Positions 21,563 through 32,323 of a DNA stretch of 64,000 bases are shown here, one piece after another. The stretch's first letter is position 1; every line of letters starts with the position of its first letter. Under the pieces are notes generated by a model that was not told where the DNA came from, searched no databases, and was given only the letters and a program-made list of their open reading frames with translations. The stretch is from Omphiscola glabra (lineage: Eukaryota; Mollusca; Gastropoda; Lymnaeidae): positions 14,616,204 through 14,680,203 of the forward strand of contig OZ024810.1 of the NCBI GenBank assembly GCA_964017045.1, given 5' to 3'. Made by a program: the position numbers and the translations under genes.

Positions 21563-22660
21563 ATGACTCTAAAAAAAATTAAATTTAGTTTTTTTTTCCC
21601 TGAAAAAGTATGATGTGTTTCAGGCAGAAAACCCAAGAGGCAACCGAGTATTTCTAGCTTTTCCTTAATTCCTGGACATTACGTATTTTACGGATTTTTA
21701 AAATGGAATTTTACGTGGCCATGGACACCCACATAAAAATTAGCAGGCCTGGGAGGGAGGGGGTGGCAGGTGGTTTGTCTGTTATGTACGCCTTTGGGGG
21801 GGGGGGGCTTTGATGGATAATAATGAATGTCATTTATAATAAGATGACTCACGTAACGCATTGTCTGAAAGTTAAATTGTCCCTAATTAATTAACAAGTT
21901 AACATTCAATTGTAATGTCTCTAGTAACATCGAAAAGATTTTCTAATTTTGTAATTTAGTCACAAAACTTGCCCCCACCCTTTTTCCCCCATAGTGCTTT
22001 ATTTTGGATGCTTATTCTCATTGCTTTTTTAAAAAAAAAATTAGATTCTACTCCATGTTTTAATTAACCTATAATGGCTATTTAACAAGCCACCCTTCCT
22101 AGCGAATTCAGGGTAATATCTTTTTTTTTTTTTAAACATTTATACTTTGAATTTATAATAATGGCTACGAAGTCAAAATTTAGAGACCAGGCTGTGGTAA
22201 ATTCAAACGAGTAGTGTTATTGTTGGAACTAACAAGATCTTAGTACCTACTGTTAAACAATTCATTCTGAAAAAAAAGCCCACACTTCCAGTTGTCTGAA
22301 AAATAAATAACAACATAGTGATGACCCACCCCACCACACTTGCAACAAAGAAGACGAGTTAACAAGTGCCCCCCCCCCCCCACAACCTCAGTTACTACAT
22401 CGCAGGTAGGTTTTTTTTTTTTTTAAATGCTTTTTATTGTGTACTGTTATTGTACCACTCAAGATGGCTTCTTGCCAACACTTTCGTTGTTTCGCTGCGT
22501 CATTTTTTTCCAGATTTTTCCCATGCTTTTGTTTCGTTCATTTCCTTTATATAATATATGCGAGACGAAGGCAAGATCCCAGGCTAGCGATTTAGCCCCA
22601 ATTCGCATTTAGTTATATATGTTAAAGCATGTGTTGGTGAATTTTATGAGTACATCAATA
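21563..22660. other. gene-free interval upstream of GIMAP C
   Basis: AT-rich DNA with G and C homopolymers near 21797 and 22370. Two overlapping frames of about 60 codons near 22400-22600 are hydrophobic but lack start or splice support, and I do not call them. Confidence 0.4.
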
Positions 22661-22841
22661 CAGTGGGGTAGCGAGCTTAACTCGCGCCCGGGGCACAATA
22701 CCTTTTTAGCGCCCCCCAATACCTTTTTAGCGCCCCCTATTCGAAAACCATACAATATTATAGTAAAATATACCATTTGGCGTCCCATTGTGAGTAGCGC
22801 CCGGGGCATGATCCCCCCTTGCCCCCCTCACTACGCCACTG
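22661..22841. mobile_element. hAT-type MITE with perfect 8-bp TSD CATCAATA
   Basis: Inverted ends CAGTGGGGTAGCGAG and CTCACTACGCCACTG are bounded by identical CATCAATA at 22653-22660 and 22842-22849. The GC-rich interior has a duplicated AATACCTTTTTAGCGCCCCC. It belongs to a different family from the CAGTGGTTCTCAACC elements and resembles the terminus of the degenerate element starting at 44406. Confidence 0.92.
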
Positions 22842-22849
22842 CATCAATA

Positions 22850-24248
22850 GCTCAAAAGCCCAATTCGTTAAACATCATAGAACTAATGTCAGTCCTTTTT
22901 ACATCCAATGATGTACACATGTTGTGTATTCAATTTAAACTCTTTAAATGTCCATAACAAAATATTTTTATGTTATAATTGTATTTCTGCCATCAGATAA
23001 TGACACTGTAGTTTGACAGTGAAAATGGGTAAAAAAAACACGGAAATACAAAATATAAACACAAATGTATAAAGTCATATCCATAAATATGTACTTTTTT
23101 ATTAATTAGCTGTGGGTCTTAAATAAAAATGGGTTTCTTATTAAATTTCAAACATTGCTACATGTTTCTTTCTGTACTAATATTAAGCACCTACTACACA
23201 ATGATTATGGAAATGTCAAAGGATATAAAAGTTTAAATAACTTAAGTTTATTTTTATTTATCTCTATATTTTATATGCATTTCTTCAATATGTTTGAATT
23301 TATTTTTCATACGTTTTTCGATGTTTCTACATTTTTACAAGAAATTCGATTTTTTAAAAGGTTTAAAATTTTCATCAAATTTAATATTTTTAAGGTTTTT
23401 CAAAATTAATATTACACACTCATTTTCTGACACGTGCCTCACATTTAACTTTGTGCAAATAATTTTTTTTTTTTTAAATAAGACTTATTTTAAAGTTAAA
23501 AAGATTTTACAATTTCTTGGCCCTTCAATATTTCCAAGGATTTTTTGGTGTGCTTTAAATCCAGATATTTTAAGGAGAAAATTCTAATTTTTTTTGTTAC
23601 TTGAAAAAAGCCAGGGAATTAAGCATGTTTGCTAATATAAAATATTTATTTTTCCAAATGCAAACCCGAGCTACGACAGGGAATATTGGCTTGCGCCTTA
23701 TGTTTCGAATACAATCAATTGCATTGTGTGACGATCGATCAAGATTGTTCTCACTTATTTTTAAGTATATTTCATCATTCAGTTAAATATTTAGAGAATG
23801 ATATAAGTATATTTAATAAAACAAAACCAAATATAATGTTAAAATGTATTAAATAAATAAATATATATACATATATATATATAGTTATATATATATATAT
23901 ATACCATCAAAACCAAATATGTATTGAATAAAAACTTTATACATCAATAAAAACATTGGATATGAGAAACACAAATATATTTGTATAAAAAATGATTTTT
24001 GAATTTTATTTCTGTTTGTGTCTGTAGTAATATAAAAAAGAATCTTTATTTGGGCAAGTGTTCAGTAACTTAATTTAGGATATATATATAAATAAATATT
24101 GTTAATAGTAGAAATAATCAATTAAGTTATCAATAAAAGTGATAACAAGCTCTTGAAATTTAATTTTAAATAAAGTTTAGTACACATTTAACGACATATG
24201 TGTTGAGTGTGTGTAAAAATAACCTCAATGAGTTAATGACTATAAAGT
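22850..24248. other. gene-free, very AT-rich interval
   Basis: It contains (TA)n tracts around 23862-23902 and A/T-rich frames encoding F/I/K-rich peptides. These are expected by chance at this composition. I see no supported gene. This is the 3' flank of GIMAP D. Confidence 0.5.
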
Positions 24249-25490
24249 TTACAGCAGTGTACACTCTTGCTTTTCATCTCTTGAATAGCTTTGAAAGTAT
24301 CTCGCTAGATCCTCAACCTGATCATTTTCAACATTACCCTCAGGTGAATCCTCCTCTGCCTCTTCCTGCTCCTCCTCCTCCACCCAATTATCATCATTGT
24401 CGTCAGTATCATCATCGCTATCATCACCGTCATCATCGTTGTCACCATCATCATCTTTGTCCCTATGCTCATTGTTGTCACTGTTATCATCTTTATGGCT
24501 ATCAGCCGAACTATCATTACTGTCATCATCATCGCCAGGTTGACTGTGATACATCCATGTTCTTAATCTACGTTGGTATAAAAATTGATTTAAATCACCA
24601 AATGTGTCGATTCTGTTGCCTCCATTGTCATCATCTTCATCCTCACTACTTGACGTATCTTCTTCTGTTTCATCACTGTCATCTCTTTCCGTTTGTTGAA
24701 AAAAACCGTGGTGGACAGTTCCAAACGTGTCACGTCGGCTTGCAAATGAAGATCTCGTCGTGGGAAGCTCAAAAGATGGCATCAAATTTAGCGAGGGCGG
24801 CCTTATTTGTTGGCTTCTTGTCGCCTTTTGAAGCTCACGAACACCATACGTTCTAAGCCCGCCATCTTGAAGTTTCATAACTTCTTGAATTAACTCATTT
24901 CTCTGATTTCTTTGAATCGATCCATCTTTCGACACGTTATCAAAAAGTACGCACCTTTGACCGCATTCATTCAAAAGCTCGAGAAAAGCACCGCTCTGTT
25001 CCGAGCACCATTCCTTAAACGATCCGATCTCTCCGTTTTCGATGTCCCACTGAAGAGCATCGCCGCACGTAATCGCACACACACTGTGGTCCTGTACGAC
25101 TCGATTCCCAAGAATCGATTTCAAAACTTCTATGGACTCACGATCTTCCTCCGTGAAGCGATTTCCGAAACGAACGATCAAAACAATGGCGTGGAAGCCA
25201 CCGTGAGAAAGCCGGATTGCCTTGTTGATCCAGTCTCTGGCCTTCGTGACGTTCTCGTCCTTGTCGAACTGAGTGTCCGACAGACCAGGGACATCAGTGA
25301 CTGAGATGCTATGTCCGTCGATCAGTGATGTTTCAAGCTTAGGTTCAAATGTCACTGATGTTGTGCTACTTTTACTGACAAAAACTTTCTTCCCAAGTAT
25401 CGAGTTACCGGTCGAGCTCTTCCCATTCCCGGTCTTGCCAACAAGAAGTAGGTTAACATGCTGAAGGAAATTGGGATACGATGTCGCCAT
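24249..25490 (-). CDS. GIMAP D: AIG1-type GTPase with long acidic tail and CaaX-like end (413 aa)
   Basis: AIG1/GIMAP GTPase without the coiled coil of its neighbours. Motifs seen: G1 GKTGNGKS at 18-25; G2 region TTSVTF; G3 DVPGLSDT; the signature FGNRFTEEDRES; a G4-like TCGD; a G5-like LFDNVS. After the G domain (about 12-215) comes a linker, then a D/E/S/N-rich low-complexity stretch (about 265-400), encoded largely by GAT/GAC/GAA triplets and probably expanded by slippage. The last four residues are CTLL, a CaaX-type box whose final leucine would favour geranylgeranylation if used. The ATG at 25490 follows acceptor CTCTACAG (exon from 25493). The upstream in-frame extension starts with GTG and lies in the intron. 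Family assignment is firm; prenylation is inferred. Confidence 0.93.
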   Translation of the reverse strand: MATSYPNFLQHVNLLLVGKTGNGKSSTGNSILGKKVFVSKSSTTSVTFEPKLETSLIDGHSISVTDVPGLSDTQFDKDENVTKARDWINKAIRLSHGGFHAIVLIVRFGNRFTEEDRESIEVLKSILGNRVVQDHSVCAITCGDALQWDIENGEIGSFKEWCSEQSGAFLELLNECGQRCVLFDNVSKDGSIQRNQRNELIQEVMKLQDGGLRTYGVRELQKATRSQQIRPPSLNLMPSFELPTTRSSFASRRDTFGTVHHGFFQQTERDDSDETEEDTSSSEDEDDDNGGNRIDTFGDLNQFLYQRRLRTWMYHSQPGDDDDSNDSSADSHKDDNSDNNEHRDKDDDGDNDDDGDDSDDDTDDNDDNWVEEEEQEEAEEDSPEGNVENDQVEDLARYFQSYSRDEKQECTLL

Positions 25491-25494
25491 TCTC

Positions 25495-25991
25495 TGTAGA
25501 GCGTCGATAGAAATATTACGAAATAATAAATACACATATTATAAATATTATATTTGTTTTATTAATATATTTTTAAAAAGGATATATGATACCATTTCCC
25601 CTACTCAAATTCGTGTACCTATATCAACATTAAAACTCATGTATTTTCTTATACCATTGACCATTAATTTAATTCACATATTTCAATCTATAATGTTTTT
25701 GAGCAATTAATTATTGTTTTGTTAAAAATGAAATAATAAATAATGAGAGTAAAAATGAAATAATAAATAATGAGAGTTTTACATTAAAAACTAAACGTTG
25801 ATCTACAATAATAAAACCCCCTTAAAGCGTGTCGACGTGATGTGGCCATATTGTAGATTTCTTACATTTAGTTCTATTTACATTGTAAACAACTTGATGA
25901 CCCTTCTGACATTCAGTTACAGTGATGGGTTTTACCTTTACATAATACGACTTAAATAAATAATTCACAATATTTCTAGCACAAAACTTAC
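25495..25991 (-). other. 5'UTR intron of GIMAP D
   Basis: The donor TCA/GTAAGT (exon end 25992) and acceptor CTCTACAG (exon start 25493) define an intron of about 500 bp. It includes a 27-bp direct duplication at about 25725-25778 with core ATGAAATAATAAATAATGAG. Confidence 0.5.
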
Positions 25992-26086
25992 TGATAAAGA
26001 ACGAAGAATAAGCGTCAGAACAGATCGATTTCCATTTTGTTTGGAACTTTTTGGTTGTCGTTACAGTTTACATATTTTTTCGGGAA
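25992..26086 (-). promoter_or_regulatory. GIMAP D promoter and first-exon donor
   Basis: On the minus strand: AGTTTTCCCG (about 26089-26080; the opposite strand reads GGGAAAACT), a TATA-like TATGTAAA (26074-26067), then the donor TCA/GTAAGT at 25992. This implies a first exon of about 50 bp. The Rel-like site matches only the GGGAAAAC half of the decamer seen upstream of A/B, C and E. Confidence 0.4.
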
Positions 26087-27774
26087 AACTGTTTACCTTT
26101 CTTAGAAACGGAGCTCCTCGAGGAAAAAAATGAATCTCGGTCCTTTTTCTGATACAGGGATTTTTTTTGTGTGGAGAACATTGAAAGATCTTATGGTGCA
26201 CATCTCTTATCTTAATTCACAAAGATGTTTAACATGTTTCTCGGTACACCTGTCATTACTTGAACTGAACAATTGCATTGCTGCACTCCATATTTTTTGC
26301 TGAAATGTGAGACCTACTTATGGTGTAAACACGAGTACATTTTTCCAGGAAAAACATGTTTTAATTCCTGAGAAATAAAGCTAAGCACCTCCACGTAATG
26401 CATATCTTTACTTTTCTTGGAAACGTGGTTACTGGTTGAAACATAATCATTACATATTTTACTAGAAAAACCTAACCTACTTTGGATGTAAGCCACTGAG
26501 ATTATTAAAAATGGTAAATTAATGGCAGTTAAATACTGAGATAATATTTTGTTTTTCTAACTTCACATCATAAAATATTTTTAAAATATTTTATTAAAGG
26601 AAATGCTGTTTTTTTCGAAACTATTAAAGTGACATGTACGTGAAAAAATTAAACCCAACGTTATTTGTAAAAATAGATTTAATATCTGACAACTGGTCCA
26701 TTTTATAACAAATTTCCAACATAAAGAGAGAACCACACACAGCACGAAACAGTTATAACTTAAAGTAATTAGGTAACGCTTTTAAAAAAGTATATAATGG
26801 AAATGACCTCAATAAACAAAGTAAACTTTAATTAGAAGTGTTTATTACTTATGACACGACAACTCCATTAAAAAAACACAATTGGTAGAATAAATGTTTT
26901 AATAGAACATCATTTGATATATATAATAAGTATACTATTACGTGATTAGTTTTGAAAGAAATAAGGGGGAAAAAAAATCAAATCATTTATACAATCTTAA
27001 ATAATTTTAAAAATGTAATTTATTACAAAATTAGGAATGGAAAACACATTTCACTGTAACGCAATCAAAAGTTTCTTTTTAAATTCTTGAAGAAAAAAAC
27101 GCATGTGTCACATGCCTTAAAGATAATATGAATATTTATAATTGAATACATACTTTAAGTTGTATCATATGTGTTGTGTAATAATAATGCTTTCACAATC
27201 TGGTAGCCATAAAATCTGTACAATCTACAGCTTCGAGCTTGAACATCTAGATAGTCCTAGAAGTGAATGAGAACTAACGTCAAGCCTTTCGAAAACGATG
27301 TGTGCAAAATCAATCGTACTCTAATTGTAACTATTAATCGATATGAAAATCACCTATCATTCAATGTATTTTTTTAAACAAGGCTCTTAAAACTCTATGT
27401 CAAACCGAGGACAAGTATGGTATAAACCAATAATAATAATATGTTAAATTGTTATACAATAATATAATCGACATGCTTTTGCTTTTAATTATAAATTGTA
27501 CATTAACTAAAGAATCGTCTAAAAAATCTTCAGACGAATATAAAACATTTCACACAGAAACAAATTTGACAAATATAATCGGAACACTTGTTTGATTACA
27601 TAAATCAATCATTTTAACAAAAAGACACGATATAAAGGGAACATGACAATGTTTTAGAAAAGGTACACATGAATGCAAACACATTGCTAGATACTTTCAA
27701 TTTGTACCATTGCTTGATAAATTTATACAATTTGTTGCTCAGTAGCGGTACTTCAGCAATTCAAAAAAAATATT
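26087..27774. other. gene-free AT-rich interval between GIMAP D and E
   Basis: It includes TTCCAGGAA at 26343-26351, a match to the STAT core TTCN3GAA that may be fortuitous. I see no supported exon or named repeat. It carries the 3' flank of the tandem GIMAP gene. Confidence 0.45.
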
Positions 27775-29253
27775 TTAATAGCAAAACGTTTTGAAAACAT
27801 ACTCGATAGCATTCCATTTCTCATTTACGGTGTTTGGGTTTCTCCTCTGAAGCATCCTTTGCTCTGCTACCATTTGCTTTATGCTGTATATCTCTTCAAG
27901 TATTTCCTTACGATCTGGTGAATCACGGAAATAGAGTAGACAAATACGCCCCTGTTCGTTCAAATCCTCGTCGATGGTTTTCAATGAGCAAGTTGGGTGC
28001 TCTGGATTTTTCTTTACGGATGCAAACTTTCTCCTTATATCTCCGAGATCTTGTTTTATTTTATCGGTCAGCTCATCATTAGAAGCCTGACTGGAGTCAG
28101 CAAAATTTAGCACAGGCGAGGCGTCAGCTTTTCGCTTACTCGAAGCACGAGAAGGGCTCATTGACGATTCTTTCACGTCATCGAAAAGATTCGGTCTGTC
28201 TGCATACTTAGGAGGAAATGTAGACACTGATGAGTGTGCACCTTTGTAATCTGGTCTATAGTGAGTTGGGACTAGGCATGCTTGACCAGTTTTTGCCTTT
28301 TCCGCTTTATTATTTAACTCTTGTTCGCAAAGTTTTATTTTAGTTTGGATTTCACCAGCTAGCACTGCAACCATCTGAGATAGAGGTTGTCGCTTATCAG
28401 AGTTTTCAAACATTTTGTGTAACATTTCTTGGTACTCTTTGACATCCTGTAGTATTTTCTTGAGCTCAAGGAAGTATACCTGAGGGTCTTCTTTGAATCG
28501 GATTTCAACTTCTCGAAGATGGTGTCTGATATTTTCAAGAAATTGATTAGAATTCGACTTCAGGTCAGGCAGCAGAATGTCTCTCCTGAAGCTTTTAAGA
28601 TCTCCAACAACATTCACGAATTCTGCTTTAGAATACCTCTGTCCCCATTTGATAAGGGACAAAAGGGTTTCGACTTGCTGGCATTTAACATTGGGATCTG
28701 CATTTTTGTTATTAAAACGAACAAATCTGTACTCACACTCTGAAAGCAGTTGACCTATCTGTGCATCATATGTTCTGTACCATTTTTCAAAATCAACGGT
28801 ATTTCCTGTATCCTCCATATCATATTCAAAATTGTCCCCGTGAGTAACAACGCAGATACCGTATTTTCTAAAGACATCTTTTCCCAAGACACCCCTTATA
28901 ATAGTCATGGTTTCAATTTCTTGTTTGGTGAGACAAGCCCCATACCTCAGTACAATCAACAGGGCTGAAAATTGATAGTCACATAGCTCCAATGCTTCTT
29001 TAATGGACTTGAGCGTCGCCTCCAGGACTTGTTGACCCTTTTTACTGGTGTCAACACCCGGTCCATCGACCACGTTTACTGTCCATTCTTTTATTCTAGA
29101 ACTGTGTTTCTCAAAGGGTGAAGATAAGGAAGTCGTGTTTGAGCTTATTTTGAAAACACTTCTCCCCAGAATTGAGTTGGCCGTAGCACTTTTGCCGTTT
29201 CCGGAACTACCAAAGAGAATTAAACTGATTTCATTCGGATCAAATGGAATATG
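27775..29253 (-). CDS. GIMAP E, exon 2: second AIG1 domain of a tandem-domain GTPase (492 codons plus stop)
   Basis: This is the downstream coding exon of the two-domain gene. The acceptor TTTTTTTCCCCAG is followed by CAT at 29253. The frame stays open from there, in phase with the donor of exon 1 (29592), giving a junction K-M-E/H-I-P-F-D. It encodes a second complete G domain: G1 GSSGNGKS about 15 residues in, G3 DGPG followed directly by VDT, a signature YGACLTKQEIET, a G4-like THGD and a G5-like RFNNKN. The C-terminal part is a helical, polar region ending without a hydrophobic anchor. There is no ATG before G1, so this exon is not a gene by itself. Together with exon 1 the predicted protein is about 936 residues. 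Confidence 0.88.
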   Translation of the reverse strand, partial: HIPFDPNEISLILFGSSGNGKSATANSILGRSVFKISSNTTSLSSPFEKHSSRIKEWTVNVVDGPGVDTSKKGQQVLEATLKSIKEALELCDYQFSALLIVLRYGACLTKQEIETMTIIRGVLGKDVFRKYGICVVTHGDNFEYDMEDTGNTVDFEKWYRTYDAQIGQLLSECEYRFVRFNNKNADPNVKCQQVETLLSLIKWGQRYSKAEFVNVVGDLKSFRRDILLPDLKSNSNQFLENIRHHLREVEIRFKEDPQVYFLELKKILQDVKEYQEMLHKMFENSDKRQPLSQMVAVLAGEIQTKIKLCEQELNNKAEKAKTGQACLVPTHYRPDYKGAHSSVSTFPPKYADRPNLFDDVKESSMSPSRASSKRKADASPVLNFADSSQASNDELTDKIKQDLGDIRRKFASVKKNPEHPTCSLKTIDEDLNEQGRICLLYFRDSPDRKEILEEIYSIKQMVAEQRMLQRRNPNTVNEKWNAIEYVFKTFCY

Positions 29254-29591
29254 CTGGGGAAAAAAAATAAATAAAAAATATGTTAAATTATTATAATATA
29301 TATTGATACACTTTTTTGATCAATCTTCAGGCCTTCGAAGTTCTTAAGAAAAACTTATTGATGCTTTACGATGAATACATTTGTATACATGATCACGTGT
29401 AATTGGGGTCAATAATTCAATATCCTAAAACTACCATAATAAATCTCCATTTAAATTGCCATTGTGCTGTATTAGTTACAATTATGAATAAGATATATTT
29501 ATTTGCAAACAAAATGTACGGAACTTAACACAAAGATAAAACATTGTGTCCATAGAGTGTGGATAGTTTGTGATTTACATAAATTACGTAC

Positions 29592-30923
29592 CTCCATTTT
29601 GGTGGAAATGTTATTCACTGCACCTGCAAACTCAACATCTCCAGATCGCCTCATCTTCTTCACACTTGACCTGTTTTCTTCATTACCAGTGAAAAATGTG
29701 AGCTTGCTATCAATATCTTCTATTGCCTTATCAATTTTGAATCTGTCCTTGGATGATTCGCCTGTCTTATGTAAAATTTGCTCTAAATTCCGTTTCACTT
29801 TTTCGTAAGTCGATTTAAGACGTGATTCAGCTTCCCTTAATGTGCTTTTGGCTTCTTCTACCAAGGATGCAACACTTTCTTTTGGTTCTTTGTCTATACT
29901 TTTCCAATCCATATCATACTTTTCTTGTATGTCATCTATCACTTGGGACTCATCCATGGTAGGATCGTAGACTGGTTTATTTCCCTTATTTAAGGTGTCT
30001 ACGGACATGTTCCCGCTTCTGATTTTAGATTTAATTTCCATTAGCAGGCTAGCAACAAAAACTCCTATGTGTTTGGCCTGCACCAACTCATCGCCCAGTT
30101 TAGAATTCACATAGGACATGTGCTTTTCAAGCTCGTTTTCAAGCACTTTCAATTGAGCGATGGCCACCTTACTATCACCTTCATTGGAATGCATTTTTTC
30201 TTTCACCCTCTCAATCAGCAAGTCAGTTTCTACTTTTATATCTGGGTACAGTTTGATGGCCTCGAGTTTTTTCCGACCTTTTTCAGCGTTTTTATAATCT
30301 TCAAGAGTGTACCTCTTCTTGTTTTTGCTGACCAAGTCCTCGACAATGCTACAAAGATCGCGAACTTGTTCACTTCTTTCTTTAGTTTTTTTTGTCATAT
30401 TGTCAAACAAAACACATCTTTCTCCACATTCTTTGTAGAGGTCTTTCACTTTCCCCGTCTGCATCTGAAACCACTCACCGACATTTGTAAACGGCTCATC
30501 CTCATTCTCCATGGCGTATTTAAAGTTATCCCCATGGGCTAAAACACAGATGCCAAACTCTTTCAAAACCTCGTCACCATATATGGATTTTATCATCTCC
30601 ACAACCTTTGCATCCTCCTCTGCAAATCTCGTTCCGAACTTTAAGACAATCAGCAAGGCAGAGAATCCGCCTTTGCACAAACTCAGGGCGTGTATGACAT
30701 CTGCAAACTCCGCCTCTAGCCCGGCGTGGCATATGTCAAGACCATCCACTACTGTAATCTCGATCCCGTTAAAGTGGCATTTCCCGGCAGACGGAGACGT
30801 TAAGTCTGAGACGCTGCCGGCTTGTCTAGAGAACTGGCTGCGTCCTATGATTGAGTTGGCTGTAGCACTTTTCCCGTTGCCAGTTTTCCCAACAATCAGC
30901 AGATCAAAATTATCACATGACAT
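29592..30923 (-). CDS. GIMAP E, exon 1: first AIG1 domain of a tandem-domain GTPase (444 codons)
   Basis: This is the start of the tandem gene. The ATG at 30923 follows acceptor TTTTTTTCCCAG (exon from 30933), and the in-frame extension to 30980 lies in the intron. Motifs: G1 GKTGNGKS at about 12-19; the signature FGTRFAEEDAKV; a G4-like AHGD; a G5-like LFDNMT. The G3 region reads VVDGLDICHAG, so the invariant glycine of DxxG is replaced by aspartate. GTP hydrolysis or switching by this domain may therefore be impaired. A long helical region follows. The exon ends at GAG/GTACGT (29592), a perfect donor in phase 0 with the second AIG1 exon. Read-through past the donor gives only 31 more residues before a stop, a possible retained-intron product. 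Vertebrate GIMAP8 is a known multi-AIG1 precedent. Confidence 0.9.
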
Positions 30924-31786
30924 TTTCGGTACGCTGGGAAAAAAATCAGGACAAAAAAAAATAAATTTGAATTTAAACATTAAATTTCATAAATGGATGA
31001 TACGAAAATAAGACCTGATAGTAAAGTACCTCTCCAACTGATCGCAGTGTTTCACTAAACTAAGTTTTGAATGTTTGAACATTGTTACATGTTTATTATC
31101 AAAGCTGCTGGTCAATGTAAATATCTGAGGCACGCCCGAGGAGTGGCTTTTAAATTAAAAGTACGCCATTCTTGTATTGTTTTGCGTGTCATTTTGAATG
31201 AAATCATCTCTTCAAAATGAACATTTAGATATTTGTTTTTGCATTTTGCCTCGATAGCTTCAAGGCTGCTCTGGCATCCGCTAGGAGCCGTTAGGATACA
31301 AGCATCGCTTCCTCAAACGTTGCACATATGCCAGCTACGTATCCTACCAGAACCAGATCCATAAATATAATTTTATTGATATAAATATTGTGTTATCGTT
31401 TTAAATGTAACAAAAATTTGATAAATATAAACTGCTGCTGGTATTAATTTTTCTTCTGATGTATAGGATTGTGCTTAAAAATATATAAAATAGCTATTAA
31501 AAGCTAAATGGATGTTATTAAGTATACAGATAATTGGTAAATAACGTTTGAGTATATATAACATCATGGAACTTTTCCAGCGAAGCAAATTAGACAATCT
31601 TATTTATTTTGAGAAATTATAATTTTAGGGAAAACGTTTAAAAGTAACATACGTAATCAGCAACCTTTACTTTTTTTTTTGTCTGTTTAAAATTAGAAAT
31701 TGAAAGTAAACTTGTAGAGTGTCAGGAATTCCTGTTATTAATTAAAAATATGAACAAATGTTTTTTACAGTTTTAGAAATACACAC

Positions 31787-31946
31787 CTTAATTTAACTGT
31801 TCTCAGAATGTATCTTTCAGGTCCCAGCCCACCCAGTGCAATTAAGATGTGTTTCGATTCTTCGTTAAAACAGTATTTTTGAAGGAAACACGATAACAAC
31901 TAGAACGATTATTTCCCCAGGAGGAATTGTAGTTTGGGGAAAACCC
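31787..31946 (-). promoter_or_regulatory. GIMAP E upstream region: Rel-like sites and candidate donor
   Basis: GGGGAAAACCC (31936-31946) and ATTTCCCCAGGAG (31911-31923) lie 14 bp apart. The 13-mer is identical to the one at 5813-5825 upstream of GIMAP A. A candidate first-exon donor AAG/GTGTGT ends at 31787. Another donor, GAGAG/GTACTT near 31030, would give a much shorter intron, so the first exon is uncertain. Confidence 0.4.
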
Positions 31947-32109
31947 GATATAGATTTGAATAGAATGGGTTGTGGTTACGGGAAATGTAAAATCTATTTT
32001 GTACGAAACTAATTTATACGAAACTAATTAATGTGTATGTTTTGAGACGTTTTTTTCGAATATTAATTTTTGGCTAATTTTAAAGATGTGTACATGACGT
32101 CATTTGCGT

Positions 32110-32323
32110 GGTTTGTTTTGTTTCTGATGACTTTAGGGTTCAGGTTAGGTTTAGGGATAGATTTATTGTTCAGGTTAGGCTTAGGGATAGATTTAGTGTT
32201 CAGGCTAGGCATAGGGATACATTTAGGACATTTTTTCATTACTTTTAAACGTTTTATTCTTAATTTTACGGGTCGTGTCAACCAAGATGGCGGCCATGGT
32301 AAAAAAAACGTGGGCCCATCTCT
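32110..32323. mobile_element. MITE-like repeat with TTAGGG-like core, copy 2 (inverted)
   Basis: It carries the same block order as the reverse complement of 5169-5363: GGTTCAGGTTAGG units, GGGATAGATTTA, TTTTAAACGTTTTATT, ATGGCGGCCATGGTAAAAAA and the terminal CCCATCTCTC. The left terminus is eroded. Core units are more numerous than in copy 1. Confidence 0.7.

Noticed and set aside
24200..24856. Histidine-rich 218-codon plus-strand frame
   Set aside because: Antisense of the GIMAP D acidic tail, whose GAT/GAC triplets read as His-rich codons.
29499..29591. C-terminal extension of GIMAP E exon 1 past the GTACGT donor
   Set aside because: The donor is perfect and in phase with the next AIG1 exon; the extension is most likely intron.
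30924..30980. N-terminal extension of GIMAP E exon 1, and similar extensions at 19969-19989, 25491-25535 and 61341-61439
   Set aside because: Each crosses a clear splice acceptor, and some begin with TTG or GTG; the ATG just after the acceptor was chosen.
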